A stretch of 64,000 nucleotides of DNA from Hevea brasiliensis (lineage: Eukaryota > Streptophyta > Magnoliopsida > Malpighiales > Euphorbiaceae). Shown one piece after another: positions 25,801-38,400 of the stretch. The stretch is taken from positions 123,157,132 through 123,221,131 of the forward strand of contig NC_079493.1 in the NCBI RefSeq assembly GCF_030052815.1. Reading direction: 5' to 3'. Every line of letters begins with the position of its first letter. Within the stretch, counting starts at the first letter, position 1. The notes under the pieces were generated by a model. That model ran no database searches. It saw only the letters and a list, made by a program, of their open reading frames with translations, and had not been told where the DNA came from. The translations under genes were made by a program, and so were the position numbers.

Positions 25801-28800
25801 AGAGGACTCGGTCCTTTTGCTAATCGGTTCAGAGGATCGAGGTGGAGAGTTTAAGTCGAAAGGGACAGGTACTCGCTTCCTTTTTCCGATGTGGGTTTCT
25901 TTGAGTCTACCAGGCCCTTTTGTTTTCCCTTTTGTTTTTGTTTGGGTAGGAACAGGGTCAGGCGTTGGTTCTGGGGAATGGGTGTCTGTAATTGGTGTTT
26001 CATTTGGCGGCTCAGATTGCGGCGAGAGGGGAGTCGGCGGGATGAGAGGTGGTATTTGGCTTGGAGGCGGGGGCGGTGACTGAGGTGGTGGTGATTGTGG
26101 TAATGGCGGCGTTTGTGGCGGTGGGGACTGAGGTAATGGCGGATCAACAAGTTAGGGTTTGTGGGTAATGAGGATGGAGTGCCCATTTTAGATTTGACAG
26201 AATGTCGAAGTCCTCTGAGTTTAGGTTTGTGAGAGGACCACATTTTGGTTCTTGTCATTTTAATGAAAAGGATGAAACCTTTCGGCTTCCTGTAAAAATT
26301 TTGCCGGAAAAAATGGCGTGAGGAAGGAAGTCGACGAGGTTTATCGGGAGTGTTGGCGAGGTTTTTGGAAAATTGGCGGAAATGCTGGGCCTTTTAAAAT
26401 GTGGGGTAGACATGTGGTAATTTGGGTCATGCTTAGGGTTAGGCATAAGGTTCAGCAGAAGTTGCTTAAGACTTTGCTTGACAAGCAATGTCATCAGCAA
26501 GTTTCGGCAGGTTCTGGGCAAAATTGTGGTTTTGCTTACCAAAATCAGTCCAAAAGTTATGGAATGCCATTGCAACCCTCAGCAGTTACCAAATACACAC
26601 AAACACCATAAAATTTAGGGATTTCAGTTCATCTCTCTCAGAACTTACTAAGCATAGCACATGTTCATTTAGCTTTTGCAATCATTGTCCATTTTAGGCA
26701 CCAATTGTGATTATCATTTTTGCACATTTAAATGAAATGGTCTCCTTCCTAAACTTACACCAAAAGCATATTTTCAGCAGCATTTCAGACAAGTTCCAAT
26801 CAACCAAGAATTTCAGAAAAAATGTAGAAATTGACCTTTTTAGCAGCATGAACAGTAGCATGAACAGTAGCAAAAATCTGCAGATTGCAGAAATTAGCAG
26901 CAATTCCAACAAAAGCATGCAAATTCCTATCAGACTACAAAATTATATATACACTAAAAGGTGAAACTTAACAAACATTATTTTTGCACTTCAATAAAGC
27001 TCTCATCAGTCCTAAATATCAAAATTGATCCTCATTCAAGTTGCATTTCACAGAATTTACACAAAACACAAAATCAAACATGTGCTATCAAGTAGACTGC
27101 AATTTGAGCAATTTAGCACAAGTTTAAAGGTGTTACTGTTCACAGGTACTGCATAAAGTGCAGAATGTTGCTTATACTTGCTTCCCTTTAATTCTTTGTT
27201 TTTGCAACAAGTGTAAACTTGCCCAATCTTCATGAATGACCTACAAAAGATAAGCAAATGTCACTTTTGAGTTTAATGAGGGTGAAAACTGAAATGAAAA
27301 TGAAATGGAAAATTAATGAACTATAAAAGGATACGCTTGGGTTGCCTCCCAAGAAGCGCTTGTTTAAGGTCTTAAGCTTGACCTTCCACTCCAATTCTCC
27401 TAAGTATCCCTGACTGGAGAACCAAGCCATGAAACCTCTACAAACTTTTGCGTGGGTTCTCCAACAATATAATGTTTTAATCTCTGCCCATTAACTTTGA
27501 AAGTCCCTGAGGTCTCATTGCTTATCTCAACAGCTCCATAGGGGTATACTTTTATAACAGTGTAGGGCCCTGACCATCTTGACTTCAATTTTCCTGGAAA
27601 TAACCTTAACCTAGAATTGTATAGGAGAACAACATCACCTTCTTGAAATTCTTTCCTCCTAATATGCTTATCATGCCATCTCTTAGTTCTTTCCTTGTAA
27701 AGCTTGGCATTTTCATAAGCATCCAATCTAAGCTCCTCAAGTTCATTTAGTTGCAGCATTCTTTTTTCTCCTGCAGTTTTTAAGTCAAAGTTCAGTGTCC
27801 TTATGGCCCAATATGCTCTATGCTCCAACTCCAAAGGTAAATGACAAGCCTTCCCATAAACCAATCTAAATGGGGTAGTTCCGATAGGGGTTTTAAAGGC
27901 TGTTCTATAGGCCCAAAGAGCATCATCTAACTTTAGTGACCAATCTTTCCTCGAACAATTCACTGTTTTCTCAAGAATTCTTTTCAGCTCTCTATTGGAA
28001 ATCTCCACTTGACCACTAGTTTGTGGATGGTAGGGTGTTGCAACCTTATGTTTCACACCATATTTTTGCAATAATCTTTCAAATTGATGGTTGCAAAAAT
28101 GAGATCCTCCATCACTTATAATGGCACGTGGAGTTCCAAATCTTGTAAAAATGAACTTTTTAAGGAATTTAATCACAACTCTTACATCATTAGTTGGAGA
28201 TGGTATAGCTTCAACCCATTTGCTCACATAATCTACTCCAACTAAAATGTATTTGTGTCCCAAGGATGATGGAAAGGGTCCCATGAAATCAATGCCCCAT
28301 ACATCAAATAATTCCACTTCCAATATATTTTGGAGGGGCATTTCATCTCTCTTTGAGATATTACCCATCCTTTGACACCTATCACATGCATTTACAAACT
28401 TCCTCACATCCTTAAACATGTGTGGCCAAAAGAACCCTGCTTGAAGAACTTTTTCTGCAGTCTTTGTCACACTCATATGACCCCCATAAAGTGAAGAATG
28501 GCAATCTTTGATAACATTCCCTATCTCCTCATCAGCTAAACATCTTCTAATCAGCCCATCTCCACATTTCTTGAACAAAAATGGTTCTTCCCAATCATAA
28601 TCCTTCACATCAAAAAGAAATTTCTTCTTTTGCTGCCATGTTAAATCAGGTGGAAGGATTCCACACACTAGATAGTTCACAAAATCTGCATACCAAGGGG
28701 TTTTTGCATTCATGATTGCTAACAATTGCTCATCAGGAAAATAATCATCTATTGGGGGCTCTTTTCCCAGATTGTCTCCTTGTTCTTGCCTTAATCTAGA

Positions 28801-31800
28801 CAGATGATCCGCTACCACATTTTCTACTCCTTTCTTATCTTTAATTTCCAAGTCAAACTCTTGAAGGAGTAACACCCACCTTATCAATCTAGGTTTAGCC
28901 TCTTTTTTCTGAAGGAGATACTTGATAGCTGCATGATCCGTGTACACTATTACCTTAGACCCCACAAGATAGGACCTGAATTTGTCTACTGCAAATACTA
29001 CTGCCAAAAACTCTTTCTCTGTAGTAGAGTAATTTATTTGAGCATCATCTAAGGTCCTACTTGCATAGTATATTGCATACACCTTCTTATCTTTCCTTTG
29101 TCCCAAAACAGCCCCAATGGCATAATCACTAGCATCGCACATTAACTCAAAAGGTAATGACCAATCGGGTGGCTGCATAATAGGAGCAGATATCAAAGCT
29201 TCCTTTATCCTGCAAAAAGCATTCATACAATTAGTATCAAAATTAAATTCCACATCTTTATTCAATAAATTGGTAAGAGGTTTAGAAATCTTAGAAAATC
29301 CTTGATGAATCTCCTATAAAATCCAAAGATGCCCCAAGAAACTCCTCACTCCCTTCACGGATGTTGGGGTGGCATTTTCTCAATAACTTCTACCTTTGAT
29401 TTATCCACCTCAATACCTGCTTGACACAAGATGTCCCAAAACAATTCCTTCTTGTACCATAAAATGGCACTTTTCCCAATTCAAAACTAAATTGAACTCT
29501 TCACATCTCTCGCAAAACCTTAGACAAGTTAGATAAGCATTCATCAAAAGATTTACCATACACGTAAAAATCATCCATGAACACTTCCATAATACCCTCA
29601 ATCATGTCGTAAAAATATGGACATCATACATCGTTGAAATGTAGCAGGGCATTACATAGTCCAAATGGCATCCTTCGATATGCAAAGGTACCATAAGGAC
29701 ATGTGAAGGTAGTTTTATCCTGATCATCTGGGTGAATAGGGATCTGAAAGAACCCTGAATAGCCATCCAAGTAGCAAAAATAAGAATGATGAGCTAGTCT
29801 CTCAAGCATTTGATCTATAAATGGTAATGGAAAATGGTCCTTTCTAGTTGCCTTATTCAATTTCCTATAATCTATACACATTCTCCATCCGATTCTGATT
29901 CTTGTAGGTATTAGTTCATCATTTTCATTTTTAACTCCGTGATGCCCCATTTCTTAGGTACAACATGAATCGGACTTACCCAATTGTCGTAAATGTGGTA
30001 AATAATACCGCATCAAGCAATTTCAAGATCTCCTTTTCACAACCTCTTTCATGTTCGGATTCAATCTCCTTTGTGATTCTCGAGAGGCTTTATGGTCATT
30101 TTCCAACAAAATTCTATGCATGCACACAGAAGGATGTATTCCTTTAATATCATCAATGGTATAACCAATTATTCTTCTATGCTTCCTAAGAACTCTCAAT
30201 AATTTTTCAACCTCACAATCAGTCAATTTAGCACTAACAATCACAGGATATGTAGAATATTGCCCTAGAAAAGCATACCTGAGATTTGTTGGAAGAGGTT
30301 TCAACTCTACCTTAGGTGCTTCACCTTTTTCAAACTTTGATGATGAAGTCGTTTCTCGCTTCAAGTCCCCAATCTTTTCAATATCAGCCATAGGCAATGG
30401 TGGATTTCCTTCCAAAATTGTAGCATATTCTGCAGCTTCTTCAATCTCATCCTCTTTTTTGATGTTATGAACCAAACAAGCTTCTAAGGGATCTTTAGGA
30501 TGTTGCTTTTTAAGCACTTCTCTAACTTCTTCATCTATCACATCAACTCTCAAGCATGAGTTTGAATCATCTTTCTTTTTCATTGCTTGAAACAAATTAA
30601 ATTCAACTTTCTCTTCCCCAACTTCTAATGTAAGCCTCCCATTTTTTACATCAATCACAGCTCCAGCAGTAGCAAGGAAAGGTCTACCAAGAATAATAGG
30701 AATGTGTACATCCTCCTCCATCTCCAATACCACAAAGTCCACTGGTATGAAAAATTTCCCAACTTTCAGAGGAACATTCTCAACTACTCCAATTGGAAAT
30801 TTAATAGACCTATCTGCTAACTGTAGTGATATGGTAGTAGGCTTCATTTCTCCAATCTTCACTTTCTCATAGATAGACAATGACATCAGACTAACACTGG
30901 CTCCAAGATCACACAAAGCCTTATCTATACTAATATCCCCAATGTGACATGGTATGGAGAAACTCCTGTGATCTTTCGCTTTGGGTGGAAGCTTATTTTG
31001 CAAAATGGCACTGCTTTCTTCCGTGAGAGCTACAGTCTCAAATTCCTCCAAGTTCTTCTTGTTAGATAAAATCTCCTTCAAAAATTTGGCATATGAAGGC
31101 ATTTGTGCTAAGGCCATGAAAGGAATAGTCACATGCAAAGACTTCAATACCTCCAAAAACTTCCCAAATTGTTTATCCAATTTTGCTTTCTGAAACCTTT
31201 GTGGGAATGGTAAAGGTGGCATGTAGGCTTTAGGTGCAACATATTTGGGCTCCTCTTCTTTGCTCTCCCTCTCCTTACTTCCTTTTTCTTCCACTGAATT
31301 TTCTTTCTCAGCTTCAATTCTAACTTCAACTTCAGTTTGTTCATCTCCTTCTCTGCTTTTCTTTTCTTCAACTTTCTCTTCAATATTTTTATCCCCATTC
31401 TCCAATATTTTTCCACTTCTCAATGTAATAGCCTTGCAATGCTCCCTTGAATTTTCTGGTTGGCTAGGAAGCTTCCCAAATGCTTTGTTACTTGAAGAGC
31501 TAGCTTGTTGAGCTATTTGATTCTCTAACATCTTGTTGTGTGTTGCCATTTGATCCACTTTAGATGCTAATTGAGAAATCATTTCTTGTTGACTTTGATG
31601 GCTCACAAGTAGAGTTTCAATCATAGATTCCAATCTAGCTGTCTTGTCTAGTTGTGCTTGTTGTGGTAGAGGTGGAGCAGGTGCATTTTGAGGTTTAGAA
31701 ATTCCAGGAGGAGGCCCTCTATTCTGCTGAAAATTCTGATGTTGTTGATATCCAGAAGGTTGCTGAAAATTCTGATTTTGCCCTTGTCTACCTCCCCAAG

Positions 31801-34800
31801 AGAAATTTGGGTGGTTTCTCCATGCTGGATCATAAGTTGCAGAAAATGGGTTACCACCTGGTCTTTGATTGTAGTTCCCCACATAATCCACTTGCTCACT
31901 TGAAAAATCTTGATTAAGTGCAGAAAAATCTGCTGCACAATTGACATTTGCAGCTCCAATTTCTAGTGTATTACCAGAACCTCCGGCTGAAGAATCTACT
32001 TTCATACTTAACTTGTCCATCTTCTTTGTCAAAGCATCAAACTTAGCATTAATCATATTCATGGCGTCAAGCTCAAACATACCAGCTGGTTTCTTGATCT
32101 CATTCCTCTCACAACTCCATTGGTAGTTGTTATAAGCAATTTTATCAAGAGCAGAAAAAGCTTCATCTTCAGATTTCTCCATAAGGTCACCTCCAGAAGA
32201 TGCATCAATTGTACTCCTAATAGCTGGTGAAACTCCATTATAAAAGTGTTGAACAAGCATCCACTTAGGAATCCCATGATGTGGACATCTCCTTTGCAAA
32301 TCCTTGTACCTCTCCCATGCTTCATACAAGCTCTCATCATCTCTAGGTTTAAAAGAAGTCAGCTCATTTCTCAGCTTAGCTGTCTTGCTTGGTGGAAAAT
32401 ATTGAGCTAAAAATGCTTGAGAAAGTTCATCCCATGTTGTGATAGAACCCGGTGGCAAAGAATGTAACCACTCTCTAGCTCGGTCCTTCAGAGAAAAAGG
32501 AAATAATCTGAGTCGAATTGCATCATCAGAAACTCCATTTATCTTCAACATATCACTGATCTCAAGAAAGTGTGCCAGATGCACATGTGGACTTTCACTT
32601 GGATTTCCTCCAAATTGTGCTTGTTGTACCATTTGACAAAGTGCAGGCTTCAATTCAAAATTATTAGCTTCTACCCTTGGTCTTGTGATACTTGGCATGA
32701 AATCTCCAATGTTAGGATAGGCATGATCCTTCACAGAGCGGTTGTTATTGTTGTTGTTATTGTCAGCCATTTCTTCTTGTACTTGCTCTTGCTCTTGTGC
32801 TCTTTCTTGTTGTTGTTGAGCTTTAATTTCAGCTTTTCTCCTTTTAGATTCTGCTCTTAAAGCCTTTGCTGTCTTCTCTATTTCTGGGTCAAAGAATAAA
32901 TTGATTTCTTCACTTTTTGTCCTTCTCATAAAATAAAGCACCTGAAAAACAAAAATAAACAAATTCTCAAAGTAAAATGGTAAAAAGAAAATAAAATAAA
33001 ATGCCCAAATTAACCAAACAAACAATCGTTTAATATCAAGCAAAAATCAAATCCCCGGCAACGGCGCCAAAAACTTGATGTTGACTTATCCGCAAGTATA
33101 CGGGTCGTCTCAAGTAATAAAGTGATGAATCAAGTATCGTTCCCACGAGGATTTGCTGTTTGATTACTAAACTATGAATGAAGCGATTATTTGGGCTAAT
33201 GATTAATGAATAAATGGTAAATGTGAATGAGCAAGGTAAATTGATTAATCTAGTTGAAATGGGTAAAGAGTAAACAAATAAATTCTAATTCTAGTTTGCA
33301 ATTAAACTGAAATTGACAATGGGTAATTTAAACGAAAGTCTAATTATAGTAAAAGTGATCCCAGAGTTGGGGGTTTATGCATAAATTAATTGGGATTTGT
33401 CTTGGGCATTCCAATTTTTTAGGGAAAAATAGAGTTTGAAGGAAATTGATTCTAAATCCCTTTAATATCTTTTTCAAGCATATCAAAGTGTATTCTAAAA
33501 TAACCAAACCTGCTTTCGTATATATTTGATTACTTTAAAACCCATTAAGTTTTGTAACCAATAATTAATTCCTCTTAAAGTCCTAGTTTATTTCTAAATC
33601 TAGGTGATTTTAAGTTCCAATCCTTGATTAACTATCAATGACTTTCACCTTTCGGTCCTTCAATCAAAGATTAACACAATACCCAATGGGTACCAACATT
33701 AGGCAAGTAAATCAAGCACACAAGGAAGGAATCAAAACTCATATTCATATAAAATAAGGAAATATCCAATCCAAATCCACAAATTAATCTAAAACATATT
33801 TCCCAACTCTGAAATCTAAAGGAATTACTCACTCATAATGGTATTTACAAGAAATTTAGATGGAAGAATAAAGAAAAACATGATAAAAGGACTGAAATAG
33901 GAAACCCCAGGTGGAAGAACCAAGGTCTCTGGTTTCGAGCTCCAATTGCGTCTGACTCTTCTTCCTCCAGAGGATGGCGTCTTCTCTCCCTCTTTCTATA
34001 TATTTTTCTTTCCTTTTTTTTTCTCCTCTCTTCCTCTTGTGGCAAAAATAAGGAAATGATGAATTTATATGGTCCCAAAAAGCTGCCCTAAAAGTAAATA
34101 ACAGCTAAGGAGTGGATAGGAAATGAGGTGTAAAATTATCCAAGTCAGCAGCACTATTCACGTTCTGGGCATTCTGCTTAGGGTTCGGCTTAACCCTAAG
34201 CAGCTTCTTAGCAAATTTAGCCTCTGGTCGCCTTTATGCGCTTAAGGTTAAGCAGACCTTCAGCAAATCTCGGCAGACTTATAGTAAAATGGACTTTTCT
34301 GCTCATGCTTGACTTGTGTTGCACCTTAAGCATTGCCGCTTTACCCTGAGCATGACCTTAAGCAAGGTCTCAAGCAAATTTCGGCTGGTTTGCTCTTTCA
34401 AGGCTTGATTTCTTCAACTTTCCTCTGTGCTTAAAGAACTCCAAATTTCTTCAAATCACTTCCTAATGCACTCATTGGTCTTCGATTTGCCACAAAATCC
34501 TATCAAAAATAACAAAATTACAAAAATCAAATATAAAGTATCTAAAGTTAACAAATAAGCTAAAATAAAGCTAAAAACATAAAATATACTAAAATATAAG
34601 GACAAAATGGATGCAAAACTACCCTAAAATGCCTATATGAAATGAGTGTAACAATATTCTATTTGGAGGTGTTAACTCTATTTAGATTTAGGAGCTAACC
34701 TTTTTTTTTCCCCCGAGACTACATGAAGTGCAGGTCATCGAACTTTTTATGATATCTGCTTTCATGGGTTGGAGTCATAAAAGTTGTGATTAATCAATGT

Positions 34801-35417
34801 TGTTGTATAAGCCTGTCATGTTGGTTCCAAAATCCAAATATAGTCGATATTGATATGAACCTACCTAATTCCACCCCAAAAGGTAGCTCACAAGGGGAGG
34901 TTTTCAAACCCATATTTATAACACCCAAGACTTCTCTGCAGAACCGATGTGGGACCTATCATTCTCGACCTTTTTAGACTGAACGTCCTCGTGAAGCAAC
35001 CAGGGTCATGACTCGTTCACCCTGACCTCTCCCATAGAACGTCAGAGAGCCTTTGTACATGGCTCACTAACCCATACAGGGTAAGGCTCTGATACCAAAT
35101 GATATGAACCTGCCTAACTCAGTGTTATTAAAGGCGAGCCAGGCGCCCAGGCGAGGCGCCAGGCGACGCGAGGCGCCCCTCTGTCGCCTCGACTGGAACG
35201 CCTGGCTGGGCTTTGGAGAGGCGACGCCTCAGGCCGGCGGAGCGAGAGGCGACGCAGGCGAGAGGCGACGCCTCATCAAAGCACCTGTAAGTTTTTTTTT
35301 TTTTTATGAAAAAACTAATAAACCTACCGCAAAAGAGACGCACCGTGGAGACAGCAGCCCCGCTCTCTTCCTCGACCTCACGCTCGTGACAGAGACAAAA
35401 CAGGGCCAACAGGTACG

Positions 35418-35454
<37 letters not shown>

Positions 35455-38400
35455 CTTCTTCTTCTTCTTCTTCTTCTTTCCTCTCCGATCTCTCTCTCTC
35501 ACGTCGCCTTCTTCTTCTTTCCTCTCTCCAGTCTCTCTCTCTCACGTCGTCCTCTTCTTCTTTCCTCTCTCAGATCTCTCTCTCGCAAGTCTTTTTGTTC
35601 TTGGCTTTCTCCCTCTCCACTTATTCTGCTTTCCCTGCTGCGTAGACCACCTGTTTTTTTTTTTTTTTTTCTCTTCTCCTTCTTCTTTCAGCAGTCCCTT
35701 TTTATTTTATTTTATTCCCCCCCCCTCCTTATTATTAATTAGTTATTATTATTTATTTATTTATTTATTATTAATTTAATTATTTTATTTTTTATTCTTA
35801 TTAATTAATTATTTAAATTTTATGGGTATTGCTAAATTAATTATTTTACTTTGTATTCTTATTTAATTGGTTGATTAATTAACATGGGTATTGTTGATTT
35901 GTTGGTAATTAGTTTAATTTTTATTTGTTATTCTTGTTAATTTGATTAGTTTTACTTTTTACCTTATTAATTAGACATTAGTTGTTAATTAATTATTTAT
36001 TTTATATAGGTATTATTAATTTATTATTAATTTGATTTTTTTACTTTTTATTATTGTTAATTAATTATTTAATTTATATGGGTATTATTAATTTGTTATT
36101 AATTAGTTTACCTTTTACTTGTTATTCATATTAATTAGTTTTAGTTTGATTAATTTTACTTTTTTCTTATTAATTAGATATTAGTAGTTTATTTTATATG
36201 AGTATTATTAATTTATTGTTAATTTGATTATTTTCTTTTTGTTCTTAGTAAGTAATTGTGTAATTTATATGGACACTATTAATTTGTTGTTAATTAATTT
36301 ACTTTTTACTTCTTATTATTGTTATTTTTTTTTCTTTTTAATATGATTTTTTACTTATCAAGATGAATATATATATATAATTTAAGCAATTAATGTTATG
36401 GCGCCTTGCTTCAAAAAGGCCCTCGCCTCGCCTCTCGCCTCTCGCCTAAGGCCATAGAGTACTCTATCGCCTTAGTGTCGCCTTTCGCCTTAATAACACT
36501 GGCCTAACTCCACCTCAAAAGCTAGCTCACAAGGGGAGGTTTGCAAACTCATATTTATAACACCCAAGACTTCTCTGCAGAACTGATATGGGACGCATCA
36601 GATATGGTTCATTAGTAGCTTAAGGTTATCCTAGAGTGTTGCAAAAATTCTTACCTGTTAAATATAAGTGTTGCAGCAATTACATTTATCATCTAGGTAA
36701 TTATTGCAAAAATTGTGTCCATAACTCCATATGTAGATGCTTGATACATTAGATGTGGAGGACAATTGGTTACTCCAACACGAAGGCAAAGGGCTTGTGA
36801 ACTCCTCTAATTAATCACTCACTGCAATATGATTAAGGCAAAGTGCAAGTAGTCATTTATTAGAACATTGATTAAGGTTCTCAGTTGAGGCCTGAGGGTA
36901 TTACATGTTAGTAGTGGCTCAAAAACAAATATTTTCCTGTCATTGGACAGTTGTTTACTGACATTCAGCCTATGCGTCATTTACCTTAAGGTAAGTAGAT
37001 TTAATCCTGCTAGTCAGAAGTTGTGTTCTGGAAGGTGTGCAAACTGGACGCGTTACTGCTGAGTAAAATGCTGTGACAGTAAATCACTGAGGAAATATGC
37101 TATTTGTAACTTGATTATATGTTGAGATGCGCCTTTCAATAACTTGTATATGATTAATGCCTTGAACTTCCAATATCCATGTGGGCTTATCTCTTCTAAT
37201 ATGTTAGGCATGATCAGGATTATTTGGCATAAGCGATGTACTGTCAGGCAAAGAGGCAGCATAAAAACTTTATAATCCTGAATTGCAGGCAGTGATAAGG
37301 TTTGACAAATTGGGTTTTAACTTTTAAGGTTTATCTGTTAATTGTTGGAGTAATTTTGGACTTATTGATGGATGAAAATCAATGGTGGAGCTAGGAATTG
37401 AAACATGCATATATGGCTAAAATTTGAATATTTGTGTATGCAAATGCTGAACTCTGTTATAGATAGCAACAGCAGGAAAATTAACTATTATCTAGGGCAC
37501 AATTCTGACCATCATTGATCCAAGTTATTTGGGCTACAACAGTCCGTCTCTTGGGCAGTTTGATTGCTGACTTTAATGGTGCAAGCATATTGCAAGGCTA
37601 AATTTAACTATATCTTGGGTAGAGGCTTGAGTGATCGTATATAAATAGTTTCATACTCATACTTTGGGGGAGTATTTAGTTTGTTGCTAAAGTCTGTTGA
37701 TATTTGTCCAAGTTTCAACATATATGATTATTTATCACCATCCTCTGCCTTTTACAGGACTTGCCATGAACCTTTCTTGGTTTCTTGGCTTGTAGTTTAT
37801 TTACTCTTCAACTTCAAAGTAATCGACAAAACTGAAAATGTAAACTTTTGGCTATTTATCTGGAGTTGATAGAGAATGGTTTATGTTTTGATCTCTTGGT
37901 GTTTCAACTTGATCCTTGGGTAGTAATTATAGAGGCTATGTTCTTAGTACCTTGACCAATTTTATGGCCTGATCTAAAGGTCTAGCATTTGAAAACACTA
38001 AATTCTTGTGTAAGTAAAAAACTTTTTTCCCTTCACCTTATAATCTCTCTCTCACATCCTTGCACCACTTCCCTTGATTTTTTTATTTTGAATGGATTCC
38101 AATTGCTGATACCAGGAGCAAATATCATTGCATATTTCTGTGAAAGAGGTTTGTCCTTTTGCCTGTCATGATAAAATAACAAGATGTTTTACCTAGACTT
38201 GGCCACCGGTCGAGTCTGGGATGGTTCAGAGACCGGAATTGTCAGTTCAGGGTTGAGAAAGGGGATGAACTGGAACTGGACTGGTCTTAGGCAGTTCCAA
38301 CTGGTTCCAGTTCAAGATGGTTCAAGGCCGGTTCTAGTCTGGTCCAATGGTGGTTCTGGTTCCTGTTTGAGTGGTTGGATCAGGTTCGATCTGCTACGTT

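Larger units (their letters stand above)
20681..34653 (-). mobile_element. complete Athila-type LTR retrotransposon
   Basis: A 13,973-bp Ty3/gypsy element inserted in SurE intron 6, antisense to the gene. It has two LTRs of 1,578-1,579 bp, TG...CA ends and a perfect 5-bp target duplication ATATT (20676-20680 and 34654-34658). In its own orientation it holds the 5' LTR (34653-33076), tRNA-Asp primer site, gag-protease, a broken RT, RNase H-integrase, a long spacer, an Athila-type third ORF in pieces, a G-rich polypurine tract and the 3' LTR. The LTRs are very similar, with a handful of differences, which points to a fairly recent insertion. The RT and third ORF are frameshifted, so it is not autonomous as read. 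Confidence 0.92.

Noticed and set aside
33053..33069. Possible tRNA-Asp gene
   Set aside because: Only the 17-base 3' end matches, on the strand and at the position expected for a retrotransposon primer site. No cloverleaf is present.
35104..35742. 212-codon open frame on the + strand
   Set aside because: It translates (TC)n and poly-T sequence inside the hAT element, has no domain and is low-complexity throughout.
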